Source: an uncultured Gelidibacter sp.
GTDB taxonomy: Bacteria; Bacteroidota; Bacteroidia; Flavobacteriales; Flavobacteriaceae
Assembly (NCBI RefSeq): GCF_947500795.1
Contig: NZ_CANMTE010000004.1
Span: forward strand, 310,001 to 374,000
DNA: 64,000 nt
Reading direction: 5' to 3'
A program made the translations under genes and the position numbers. The notes beneath the pieces are model-generated. The model searched no databases, was not told where the DNA came from, and was given only the letters and a program-made list of their open reading frames with translations. This document shows, piece after piece, positions 26,301-34,861 of the stretch. Every line of letters starts with the position of its first letter. Position 1 is the first letter of the stretch.

Positions 26301-27080
26301 ATGAATGCACTCGATATTCGCACCGTAGATGTTGTGCAATATGTTACTCCCTTACGTGAAGGTGGCTCCATGCCTGCCATTGTTAAAGCTTGCGACGGAT
26401 TTTTATACGTTTTAAAATTTCGTGGTGCCGGACAAGGCAAAAAAGCATTGATCGCCGAGTTTATTGGTGGTGAATTGGCACGCGCTATCGGATTGAAAGT
26501 TCCAGAAGTTGTATTTATGAATCTTGACGATTCGTTCAGCAAAACAGAACCCGACGAAGAAATTCAGGACTTGTTAAAATTCAGTGTCGGCCTCAATTTA
26601 GGCCTGCATTTCCTTTCTGGTGCCATCACTATAGATCCATTAGTGACTCAAATTGACGGCGTTGTTGCTTCAAAAGTTGTGTTGTTGGACAGTATCATTA
26701 GCAATATAGATAGAACGCATAAAAACCCGAACTTGCTTTATTGGAACAAGGAATTGTGGGTCATAGACAATGGCGCCAGTTTCTACTTCCATCATAATTG
26801 GCCAACTTGGGAAAACCATTTGACCAGAACCTTTCCTCTTATTAAAGATCACGTTTTATTAGCGCAAGCCACACAATTACCTGCGGCTGCAAAGAGTATT
26901 GAGTTAACGTTGGATAGCGCAACAATTAAGCGAATTATAGACAGTATTCCTGAGGATTGGTTATTAAATGAAGCCGACACCATGTCTCCTACTGAAATTA
27001 GAGCGGCCTACACGCATTATCTGAACACGAAGCTATCAATGATTGACGTATTAACAAAAGAAGCACAAGATGCAAGATAA
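26301..27080 (+). CDS. HipA-like kinase domain protein
   Basis: 259 residues with a compact HipA-like kinase fold (HipA_2 group). A Gly-rich segment (EGGSMPAIVKACDG) precedes the putative ATP lysine K39 (VLKF), E53 (IAEFIGGELA), the catalytic-loop motif NIDRTHKN (D137, N142) and the metal Asp D156 in VIDNGAS. It lacks the N-terminal domain of true HipA toxins (about 440 residues). The DUF3037 gene overlaps it by 11 bases, a pairing seen in other bacteria from general knowledge. The targets and any toxin-antitoxin role are unproven. Confidence 0.8.
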   Translation: MNALDIRTVDVVQYVTPLREGGSMPAIVKACDGFLYVLKFRGAGQGKKALIAEFIGGELARAIGLKVPEVVFMNLDDSFSKTEPDEEIQDLLKFSVGLNLGLHFLSGAITIDPLVTQIDGVVASKVVLLDSIISNIDRTHKNPNLLYWNKELWVIDNGASFYFHHNWPTWENHLTRTFPLIKDHVLLAQATQLPAAAKSIELTLDSATIKRIIDSIPEDWLLNEADTMSPTEIRAAYTHYLNTKLSMIDVLTKEAQDAR

Positions 27081-27453
27081 AGTTACTTACGAATATGCTA
27101 TCATTAGGGTTGTTCCTAAAGTAGAACGTGAAGAATTCTTTAATGTAGGTGTAATCCTATTTTCTAAACGGAAAAATTATTTGGGTGTTAAATATAAAAT
27201 CGACAGAAAAAAATTGGAAGCTTTTTCTGAGGATTTAGAGTATGATATGCTCAAGGAACACTTAGATGCATGGCAAGACGTTTGCACGGGTACATCGGAA
27301 AGCGGAACCATTGGTCAGTTTGAAGTTTCAGATCGTTTCAGATGGTTAGCGGCATCCAGAAGCACAATCATTCAAAGTTCCAAAACACATTCAGGGCTTT
27401 GTAGGGATCCAAAACAGGAACTCGAACAGCTTTTTAAAACATTCGTTTTATAA
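27070..27453 (+). CDS. DUF3037 domain protein
   Basis: A 127-residue protein of the DUF3037 family, unknown function: opening YEYAIIRVVPKVEREEFFNVGVILF, YLGVKYKIDRKKL and a terminal SGLCRDPKQELEQLFKTFV. Its ATG lies within the end of the HipA-like kinase gene (11-base overlap), so the pair is translationally coupled. It could regulate or be the substrate of the kinase; this is inference from synteny only. Confidence 0.85.
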   Translation: MQDKVTYEYAIIRVVPKVEREEFFNVGVILFSKRKNYLGVKYKIDRKKLEAFSEDLEYDMLKEHLDAWQDVCTGTSESGTIGQFEVSDRFRWLAASRSTIIQSSKTHSGLCRDPKQELEQLFKTFVL

Positions 27454-27548
27454 TTCATTTCTAGTCACTTTCAAGTGAACCGATAGCCAGATTATTTAAG
27501 TAAATTTATCCTTCAAAATTTACAACGATTAATTTCCTCTTTTATACC

Positions 27549-28658
27549 ATGATCATCCCATTCTCTAAAAACGCTTTATTTCTAACGCTGATTACAATCG
27601 CTTTTGTAGGTTGTAAAAATTCGTCATCAGAAAAAAGCGAACCTACCAATATCACTAATGAACACGTACTCATAAAGGAGCAGCCAGATACAATTCAAAC
27701 CCCAGAAGGTATGGTTTGGGTGGAAGGTAAAACGTTCACAAAAGGTGCAAAACCCGGAGATCCTTATGCTATGCCAAGAGAAAAGCCTGCACATGAGGTT
27801 ACAGTTGATGGGTTTTTCATGGATATTACAGAAGTGACCAACAAGCAGTTTCGAGATTTTGTTGAGGCTACAGGCTATATTACTGTTGCCGAACGGCCGA
27901 TAGATTGGGAGGAAATGAAAAAACAGCTTCCAGAAGGCACTCCTAAACCTGCAGATAGTGTTTTACAACCGGGAAGTCTCATATTCAATAAACATGTCAA
28001 TGCGGTGGCAAACATGGACAATTATGCACAATGGTGGACATGGAAAATAGGCGCCAATTGGAAACATCCGGAAGGCCCAGGAAGCTCTATTGACGGGAAG
28101 GACAATTACCCTGTAGTCCATATTGCTTACGAAGATGCTTTGGCATATTGCAAATGGGCCAATAGACGTTTGCCAACAGAAGCTGAATGGGAATCAGCCG
28201 CACAAGGCACTAAAACCAACAACATTTACACTTGGGGCAGCGATGGCAATCAACTAAACGCATCGGCCAATACATGGCAAGGTATTTTTCCTGTAAAAAA
28301 TGAAAGTGTTGACGGTTTTCCTTTAATTGCACCAACAAAATCCTATCCTCCAAACAGCATCGGAATTTATGATATGCTCGGAAATGTTTGGGAATTAACT
28401 CAAGATTGGTACAATGAAGGCTATTATAAGCTGATTGACGCCTCTAAACCGCTCATCAATCCCACAGGAGCGGAAACAGCTTACAGCCCCAACAATCCAT
28501 ATCAAAAAGAGCACATCATAAAAGGCGGCTCGTTTTTGTGTCATGATTCCTATTGCGCCAGTTTTAGAATTTCGGCACGCATGGGAACCAGTATAGATTC
28601 TGGATCAGACCATGTCGGATTTCGAACTGTGGCGACAGTGGATATGCTAAAAAACTAA
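27549..28658 (+). CDS. Formylglycine-generating-type (SUMF1) lipoprotein
   Basis: Member of the sulfatase-modifying factor family, 369 residues, exported as a lipoprotein (AFVGC, Cys 22). Domain: TPEGMVWVEGKTFTKGA, HEVTVDGFFMDITEVTNKQF, YCKWANRRLPTEAEWE, GIYDMLGNVWELTQDWY and KGGSFLCHDSYCASFRISAR. Both cysteines needed by copper-dependent formylglycine enzymes are present (C331 and C336, the SxxxC spacing of human C336/C341), so it could be a true sulfatase activator rather than one of the many family members without them. No sulfatase gene is in the window. Confidence 0.88.
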   Translation: MIIPFSKNALFLTLITIAFVGCKNSSSEKSEPTNITNEHVLIKEQPDTIQTPEGMVWVEGKTFTKGAKPGDPYAMPREKPAHEVTVDGFFMDITEVTNKQFRDFVEATGYITVAERPIDWEEMKKQLPEGTPKPADSVLQPGSLIFNKHVNAVANMDNYAQWWTWKIGANWKHPEGPGSSIDGKDNYPVVHIAYEDALAYCKWANRRLPTEAEWESAAQGTKTNNIYTWGSDGNQLNASANTWQGIFPVKNESVDGFPLIAPTKSYPPNSIGIYDMLGNVWELTQDWYNEGYYKLIDASKPLINPTGAETAYSPNNPYQKEHIIKGGSFLCHDSYCASFRISARMGTSIDSGSDHVGFRTVATVDMLKN

Positions 28659-28740
28659 AGCATATAAATAGCAAAGGGATCACGACTAAAAATTTATAAG
28701 CCGCAATCCCTAAACATGTTGTCACATTCAGAAGAATATA

Positions 28741-30198
28741 TTATTTTTTCTCTGTCAGTTCGCGTGTTAACCAACCTCTTCTACTTGCTGTTGCAATGGC
28801 ATATGGTGTAATCCAAAACAATCCGAAAGTATATAAAAGACTGTATGAATATGCCCAAAACGATTCTGATAGTTTATAGTTTTTCGCATAAAACAATACT
28901 GGGAAACTCGATAAAATCAGAATACTAAAAATTGTAGAACTGATAAATAAGATCGGATGCATTATGATGAAAAACAACATGAATACTAAAAATGGGTAAC
29001 TCATGATAATTTTAGAGGACTGACTGATAAATAACAGTCGGGTTCCTAATTTAGAACCTTCTCTAAAGTTCGTAAATACATATTTTGACATTTGAATGTT
29101 CTCACGCACATTACTTCTACCCCATCTGATAAACATTTTGTACAAGCCTTTATATTGCTCAGGAACATTGGTGTAACAATACGCGTTCTTTTGAAATAGT
29201 ACGTGTTTTCCTTGTTTCAAAATCATGTTGGTCATGGCACGGTCTTCACCAATATCTGAGGGCTGTCCCATAAACGTTTGATTGATCCAATCTTCCAAAC
29301 ACGCAAACACTGCTGTTCTACGGTATGCTGCTAAAGCGCCAGGAGTACAAAGAACGGAATTCAAACTACTTTCCGCAGAACGTACAAATTCAAAACTCAA
29401 TACGAAACTCACGTTTAACATTTTAGGCAATAACGCTTTCTCATTGTTCAATACGCGGATATTTCCTGCAACTGCACCACAGTTTTCGTTAGTTACAAAC
29501 GGACTCACTAAATTTCTTAATGTATCGCTTTTAACTACTGAATCACTATCAACGGTAACAAAAACATCTCCTGTTCCTAAGTTGAATCCACGGTATAAGG
29601 CATGACGTTTACCTTTGTTTTTTGGTTGCTTGTAGATTGACAAACGATCACCTAATCTCTTTTTGGCTTCTTGCATCCAATACCAAGTATCGTCTTTACT
29701 ACCATCATCAATCGCCAACAACTCTAATTTGCCTTCTGGATAGTCGCTATCTGCTAAACTCATCAAAGTATCCCAAACCTGTTTGCCTTCGTTATACGCA
29801 GGCACAATCACAGTACATGTGGGTAATTCTGAATCAGAAACTGATTCCACCGCTTTATATTTGAAATAAAGAAAGAGGTTGTAAATAAAAAATCCAGCTT
29901 TAAAAATAAAAAGACCTGTAGCGACCACTAAAAAGATGAGTCCAAAAGTAGAATTGATACGTTCAGATCTAAACTCTTCAAAATCAGTTTGTAAATCAAA
30001 AACCAAGAACGCCGAGCCAATCATTAATAAAAATGTGCTGACCAAAACAACTACGCCCCATGGGTTAATTGAATTTTTTGTAGCGATGCTATTAAAAAAG
30101 GAACCCTTTTTAGCTCCTGCATTGACGGTCTTTATTTGACCTTCCATTGTTGATGTTTTCAAGTCTGTTGAAGTGTTTGAAAGTGTTTCAGTGTTCAT
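28741..30198 (-). CDS. Hyaluronan-synthase-like glycosyltransferase family 2
   Basis: Membrane processive glycosyltransferase of 485 residues from ATG 30198. An N-terminal helix pair (WGVVVLVSTFLLMIGSAFLVF; STFGLIFLVVATGLFIFKAG) precedes the GT2 domain: CTVIVPAYNEGKQVWDTL, LELLAIDDGSKDDT, the DxD motif FVTVDSDSV, GEDRAMTNMIL and IRWGRSNVREN in place of Q/RxxRW; three or four C-terminal helices follow. It probably makes a beta-linked exopolysaccharide. The frame extends upstream to TTG 30246, considered false. It lies downstream of a cluster of TTACACA motifs at 30325-30413. No partner synthesis genes adjoin it. Confidence 0.85.
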   Translation of the reverse strand: MNTETLSNTSTDLKTSTMEGQIKTVNAGAKKGSFFNSIATKNSINPWGVVVLVSTFLLMIGSAFLVFDLQTDFEEFRSERINSTFGLIFLVVATGLFIFKAGFFIYNLFLYFKYKAVESVSDSELPTCTVIVPAYNEGKQVWDTLMSLADSDYPEGKLELLAIDDGSKDDTWYWMQEAKKRLGDRLSIYKQPKNKGKRHALYRGFNLGTGDVFVTVDSDSVVKSDTLRNLVSPFVTNENCGAVAGNIRVLNNEKALLPKMLNVSFVLSFEFVRSAESSLNSVLCTPGALAAYRRTAVFACLEDWINQTFMGQPSDIGEDRAMTNMILKQGKHVLFQKNAYCYTNVPEQYKGLYKMFIRWGRSNVRENIQMSKYVFTNFREGSKLGTRLLFISQSSKIIMSYPFLVFMLFFIIMHPILFISSTIFSILILSSFPVLFYAKNYKLSESFWAYSYSLLYTFGLFWITPYAIATASRRGWLTRELTEKK

Positions 30199-30324
30199 AG
30201 ATGTATGCAAATTATGATGCGAAATTTTTGTTGTTATTCTAATCAATTTTTCAATCTACTATTACTAAGCAACAGTTATACCATTACACAAATAGGGCAT
30301 TTTAGACGGATTTTGGGGATAATG

Positions 30325-30413
30325 TTGTGTAAAAGTGTATAGATTTTACACAACTTATAGTAAGGTTACACATAAGGTTACACACTTAGCTCTTTTCAGG
30401 TGTAACATTACAC
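30325..30413 (-). promoter_or_regulatory. TTACACA repeat cluster upstream of the glycosyltransferase
   Basis: Three elements share a TTACACA/TGTGTAA core: a perfect inverted repeat TTGTGTAAAA (30325-30334) and TTTTACACAA (30344-30353); a perfect 12-base tandem TAAGGTTACACA (30361-30372 and 30373-30384); and a palindrome GTGTAA-CA-TTACAC (30400-30413). Their clustering 130-220 bases before the gene suggests binding of an unidentified regulator. Confidence 0.6.
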
Positions 30414-30453
30414 ACTGAAATAGGGCAATGATGTCGTTCACTATAAAACACAA

Positions 30454-30481
30454 AAAAGCCGAAGAATAATCTTCGGCTTTT
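30454..30481 (-). terminator. Rho-independent terminator of the PorP/OmpA operon
   Basis: AAAAGCCGAAG (30454-30464) and CTTCGGCTTTT (30471-30481), a perfect 11-base stem with a six-base loop; on the minus strand it is followed by a T tract. It lies 35 bases after the OmpA-family stop. Confidence 0.88.
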
Positions 30482-30515
30482 GTAAACTATAAATTAATGT
30501 ATTCGGTTTAATTTA

Positions 30516-32462
30516 TTATTGTTTGATAATAAATTCAGAACGTCTGTTTTTCTGATGTTCATCTTTAGAACATTTCACACCATTTGTACAACCATTAACT
30601 GGGTTAGATTCACCCATACCAATAGCGTTTAATCTTGATTCATCAACACCGTTATCAACTAAGTATTTAAGGGTTGATGTCGCACGACGTTGTGATAATT
30701 TTTGATTGTAATCATCATTACCTCTACTGTCAGTATGTGCGCGGATTTCAAGTTTTAACTGTGGGTATTGATTTAATGCAGCCAATACTTTTTCCAATTC
30801 AACTTTAGCATCATCTCTGATGTTCGACTTATCAAAATCAAAATAGATAATTGGAATATTTAGAACCTTAGCTAAATCTACACCTTCCTCTAATGCAACT
30901 TCGTTTGGTTGCAATTGGAAATCGATTTTTTGGTGCTCTAAATTTGGTTTAGAGGATACTTCATCCGTGTCATATTTATCCTTTGTAGCTCTTACTAAAT
31001 AGGTATCGAACTTGTTTGTTCCAACAGTGTAGTGACCAGTACTATCCGTCTTAACAGTTCTGAAAGGTTTATTATCTGAATCCGTTAAGGTAACCGTAGC
31101 ATCTGCTAAAGGTTTCCCTGATTGAGAATCTGTAATTACACCTTCAATCTCTCCAGCAAACACGTCAATGATAGGAGCGGTTTCAAGAAAAGTATAAATG
31201 TTATCACGTACAAATTCTGCATTTTTAGTAGAGCGATTAGAACTTACAAAACCTCTTTTGGTATTGAAATCAATGCCGTAAGCGAAATCATCAGCATAAG
31301 AGTTGATTGGTTTACCAACGTTGATTAAGTTCCCGTGTCCAAAATCTGTGATTTTAACATAGAAAACATCCAATCCTCCTAAGCCAAAATGACCATCTGA
31401 AGAAAAGAATAATTCATTGTCTACAGATACGAAAGGAAAGGTTTCCTTACCTCTAGTATTGATTCTATGACCTAAGTTAACAGGCGCTCCAACCGTACCA
31501 TCAGCACTAATTTCTGAAACATAAAGATCAGATTCTCCATATCCACCAGGTCTATCTGATGAAAAATAAAGTTTCGTTCCATCAGGACTTAATGCAGGGT
31601 GGGCAGAAGAATAGTTGTCGCTATTGAAAGATAACTCTTCAGCTTCTTGCCATTTGCCATCTTTCTTTGTCGATCTGTAAATTTTTAATTTATGTTCATC
31701 CTCTTTTGTAAGGCTTGTATTATTACTTCTTGTAAAATAGATAGTATTTCCATCAGCTGTAATCACTGGTGAAGATTCATGATATTTACTTTCAAGATTC
31801 GCATGTAATTTTTTAGGTCTGTCCACCGCTTTATTTAGAGAATCTACTTCTACCGTGTATAATGATAAAAAGCTAAGGCCATCCCATGCACTTCTTCTAT
31901 TGTAAAACGTTTCGGTATCATTAGTAGAAGAATAATACAACGTATTTCCTAACTTAAAGTTTCCAAAAGAAATTTTCTTTTCATCATAAAGACGCTCAAG
32001 CGTTTCCATGTTGTAGCGACCAGAATTTTTCTCAATCAATTTTTCATAATCGATTGTATTGCGCAAGTGCATTTTAGAGCCATTCTTTACTACATACGTG
32101 TCATAATACTTTGCTGCTTTTTCTAGTTGTCCCGTAGCTTTTAAAGCTTGAGAGTAACGCAAGTAAACGATGTCTTCTTTAGGATTCGCGTTAAATTGAA
32201 ATAAACGCTCATACCATTTCACGGCCTCATCATATTGGGCATTGAAATAATAAGTATTTCCCAGCTTTGTAAAAAGCTCTTCAGATTCGTGACCTCTTGC
32301 GGCAACATCCAAATAGATTTTTTGAGCATTAACATAATTTAATTGCTCATAATTTTCAGCAGCTTTCTCCATTTTGCGTTCCTGTCCGAAGACAATTGCA
32401 ATGTTTGAAAAGCAAAGAAAACACAAGAAGAAACTATAGGTTGTAATTTTATTTTTCATCAA
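30516..32462 (-). CDS. OmpA-family protein with TPR, PD40 repeats and CNA-B-like domain
   Basis: Outer-membrane-associated peptidoglycan-binding protein, 648 residues. Signal peptide to VFGQ; TPR region (about 30-150, ARGHESEELFTKLGNTYYFNAQYDEAVKWYERLF); WD40-like PD40 repeats (SSPVITADGNTIYFTRS; SAHPALSPDGTKLYFSSDRPGG); a carboxypeptidase-regulatory or CNA-B-like domain (IEGVITDSQSGKPLADATVTL); C-terminal OmpA domain (IYFDFDKSNIRDDAKVELEKV; LEIRAHTDSRGNDDYNQKLSQRRA) that should bind the cell wall. It ends the operon with PorP/SprF (17-55 bases upstream) and a T9SS type B protein, a standard Bacteroidota trio related to gliding PorE/SprE-type modules. ATG 32459 is an equally possible start. 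Confidence 0.92.
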   Translation of the reverse strand: MMKNKITTYSFFLCFLCFSNIAIVFGQERKMEKAAENYEQLNYVNAQKIYLDVAARGHESEELFTKLGNTYYFNAQYDEAVKWYERLFQFNANPKEDIVYLRYSQALKATGQLEKAAKYYDTYVVKNGSKMHLRNTIDYEKLIEKNSGRYNMETLERLYDEKKISFGNFKLGNTLYYSSTNDTETFYNRRSAWDGLSFLSLYTVEVDSLNKAVDRPKKLHANLESKYHESSPVITADGNTIYFTRSNNTSLTKEDEHKLKIYRSTKKDGKWQEAEELSFNSDNYSSAHPALSPDGTKLYFSSDRPGGYGESDLYVSEISADGTVGAPVNLGHRINTRGKETFPFVSVDNELFFSSDGHFGLGGLDVFYVKITDFGHGNLINVGKPINSYADDFAYGIDFNTKRGFVSSNRSTKNAEFVRDNIYTFLETAPIIDVFAGEIEGVITDSQSGKPLADATVTLTDSDNKPFRTVKTDSTGHYTVGTNKFDTYLVRATKDKYDTDEVSSKPNLEHQKIDFQLQPNEVALEEGVDLAKVLNIPIIYFDFDKSNIRDDAKVELEKVLAALNQYPQLKLEIRAHTDSRGNDDYNQKLSQRRATSTLKYLVDNGVDESRLNAIGMGESNPVNGCTNGVKCSKDEHQKNRRSEFIIKQ

Positions 32463-32479
32463 ATCTATTTTAAGATAAA

Positions 32480-33424
32480 TTAAAAGAATCTTGGATTAAC
32501 TTTTGTCTTTAATCTTGTTCCCAATTCAAAGCGTAAAAATATTTCATGAGATCCACTGTTGTAATTCCCCAATTCTGTCGTGTCATAATCATAAGCATAC
32601 CCGAGCATGATATGATCAGAAACTTGGAATCCTGCCATAGCACTTACCGCTGCGTCCAGTCTGTAAGCCAAACCAAAAGTAACCGTATCATACATAAGTG
32701 CATTAGCTGAAATATCAAGTGCCAAAGGCGCCCCAACCACAGCTTTTGCCATGAAAGCAGGCTTTAATTTTAAATTAGGATTTAATGTAAACACATAACC
32801 TCCCATTAAATACATGTGCGCTTTTTCACTAGCTGTAGATATTTGCACATCGTCATAATGTTCTGTTTGCAAAATATTAGGCGAAGACAAGCCTACATAC
32901 CATTTTGGGGCATACAGGTAAAGTCCAGTTCCTATTACAGGTGAACTATGATTTTCTCTTCTCAGATTGTAATCGTTTGGATTGTAAATGTTCAATCTAC
33001 TCGGATCTAAATTCCAGATTGACACCCCTCCTTTAAGACCAAAAGATAGTTTTAAATCATTTTGTAGTTGAAGTGTATATGAGAAATCGGCCGTTACCAT
33101 ACTTTCGTCTGATGGTCCGATTTTATCACTGACAAATCCAAGTCCTAATCCTACACCTCTAACACCAATTGGTGAATGCAATGAAAAATTAAGAGTTTCA
33201 GGAGCGCCATCTAATCCTACCCATTGATTTCTATACACACCCATAATGCTTAATGACCCTCTTGAGCCAGCATATGCAGGGTTAACAGAAACCGGGTTAT
33301 ACATATATTGCGTGTATTGGGAGTCTTGTTGTGCCTGCGTAGTAGACACGCTAAAGAACATACTCACAAAAACTGCAAGTAGCAATAAATTCGATATTTT
33401 ATAAGTCATTAGAAATTGATTCAT
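32480..33424 (-). CDS. PorP/SprF-family type IX secretion protein
   Basis: Outer-membrane barrel of the PorP/SprF family, which attaches type B-sorted T9SS cargo to the cell surface. 314 residues from ATG 33424: signal peptide ending TTQAQ, then the signature DSQYTQYMYNPVSVNPAYAGSRG and YRNQWVGLDGAPETLNFSLH, with barrel strands to the end. The frame extends to GTG 33436, overlapping the previous gene; ATG one base after that gene's TAA is preferred. It sits between its presumed cargo (33426-34667) and the OmpA-family partner. Confidence 0.92.
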   Translation of the reverse strand: MNQFLMTYKISNLLLLAVFVSMFFSVSTTQAQQDSQYTQYMYNPVSVNPAYAGSRGSLSIMGVYRNQWVGLDGAPETLNFSLHSPIGVRGVGLGLGFVSDKIGPSDESMVTADFSYTLQLQNDLKLSFGLKGGVSIWNLDPSRLNIYNPNDYNLRRENHSSPVIGTGLYLYAPKWYVGLSSPNILQTEHYDDVQISTASEKAHMYLMGGYVFTLNPNLKLKPAFMAKAVVGAPLALDISANALMYDTVTFGLAYRLDAAVSAMAGFQVSDHIMLGYAYDYDTTELGNYNSGSHEIFLRFELGTRLKTKVNPRFF

Positions 33425-33425
33425 T

Positions 33426-34667
33426 TTAGTTGGCACTTAAATATAAATATCCAGCTTGTTTGTGAAAGTTTTTCTCTGCATCAGGTCCATATTGATACTC
33501 TAAGATGTAATAATAAGTACCAGAAGGTAATTGTTCAGAATCCTTAAATGTAAGTCGTCCTGAAGAATAGCCTGCAAAGACATTTCCATTTACGCCATAA
33601 TTATTAGTTTCATAAACCTTAACACCCCATCTGTTGAACACCTGAACTTTTAAGTTCTTAGCACATTCATTGTTGGATTGATCAATAAGGAACGTATCAT
33701 TAATACCATCACCATTCGGTGTTACAGAATTGTAAATCACAAGACCGCATGGTAAAATCAAATCCTTTTTAACACGACCAAGTGTAAACACACCATAACC
33801 GTACACGGATGTAGTAACTGTTTTGTTTGCAGTGTCGATAGCGCCACCTTCATCAACCCACATGTTTGTTGTTGGATTCCAACGTACAATTGTAAGCGCA
33901 CCTTGTTGTGCAGCATCAATCATAGATTGTGGCGTAGTTGACGCATCCCATGATAATGTAATCATCATGTTTTCGTCTGGTGTAGATTGTTTTTCAATAG
34001 TCCAATATTCTTGGTTGTCTATTTCTTCAATAACCCCAGCTCTTAAATTGTGAGGATACATTGCATCGCTATTATCAAAATAATATTTCCCTTCAAAAAT
34101 AGCTGCTGCATTTGAAGGCGCAGAAATACCACCAAAACGATAGAAACCACCATCTCCAATAGGAAACATAAATTCTTTATCTCCAACTTTATTTACAGGA
34201 CCATCTACGTGACTGGCATTGGAAGTATTTACATGATACCCGTCTGTACTAAAGGTAATTTCGCCTCCAAAATTGTCGTTATCTAAAATACCTGCAAAAA
34301 AATTGGCCTCTCCACTAATGTCAATACTTCCTGATACTTCAAAAGGCACTGCGGTACTTACATTATTAAAAAAGGCATTGTAAAGAAAACTTGTTTTTGA
34401 TCCGCTAATCTTTTGGTTAGCGTTTCCGATAAATCTGGAAAGCCCAGTATTTTGATAAAAATCTACAACACCTTCATTATTAAAATGGCTATAGAATAAT
34501 ACATCACCGTCGTTATAAAATTTTCCAGATGCAAGGTTATTGAAACGTTCTAGCGTATATACCTTAGTACCTTCGCTGACGTAGAGCATCCCTTCATTGC
34601 TGGTCTGCGCCATTAAACCGCCGGTAAACAGTAAAAAAGCACTTATATGTAATAAAGATTTTTTCAT
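33426..34667 (-). CDS. Secreted protein with T9SS type B sorting domain
   Basis: Cell-surface protein of 413 residues, first gene of the PorP/OmpA operon. It has a signal peptide (to GLMAQ), a beta-rich region (30-310) without a recognised enzyme domain, and a C-terminal gliding-motility-associated (type B) sorting domain: YNSVTPNGDGINDTFLID, LKVQVFNRWGVKVYETNNYG and SGTYYYILEYQYG. Such domains direct transport by the type IX system and usually depend on a neighbouring SprF-like protein, here the next gene. The cargo region is short and likely structural or adhesive. Confidence 0.9.
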   Translation of the reverse strand: MKKSLLHISAFLLFTGGLMAQTSNEGMLYVSEGTKVYTLERFNNLASGKFYNDGDVLFYSHFNNEGVVDFYQNTGLSRFIGNANQKISGSKTSFLYNAFFNNVSTAVPFEVSGSIDISGEANFFAGILDNDNFGGEITFSTDGYHVNTSNASHVDGPVNKVGDKEFMFPIGDGGFYRFGGISAPSNAAAIFEGKYYFDNSDAMYPHNLRAGVIEEIDNQEYWTIEKQSTPDENMMITLSWDASTTPQSMIDAAQQGALTIVRWNPTTNMWVDEGGAIDTANKTVTTSVYGYGVFTLGRVKKDLILPCGLVIYNSVTPNGDGINDTFLIDQSNNECAKNLKVQVFNRWGVKVYETNNYGVNGNVFAGYSSGRLTFKDSEQLPSGTYYYILEYQYGPDAEKNFHKQAGYLYLSAN

Positions 34668-34861
34668 TAATCTATTATATTTAATTTAGGATAGTGTTTT
34701 ACTCTGAGAACATATATATGGAAACCACTAAACATTTCCGGTTCTAAACTTCAAATCAAAAGCCTTTCAAGGACATTAATTTGACTGACTGAATAATATC
34801 GGCCATTGACGCTTGTATTCCTGTTGTGCAATACAAGCGTCATGATCCGCTTAAATTAAAT

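Larger units (their letters stand above)
30199..30515. other. Intergenic region with TTACACA sites and a terminator
   Basis: About 317 bases between the glycosyltransferase start and the OmpA-protein stop, both on the minus strand. It holds the repeat cluster at 30325-30413 and the terminator at 30454-30481; no gene was seen. Confidence 0.7.

Noticed and set aside
26301..27080. HipA-like gene as a full HipBA toxin-antitoxin system
   Set aside because: No HipB-type helix-turn-helix gene lies upstream and the protein lacks the HipA N-terminal domain.
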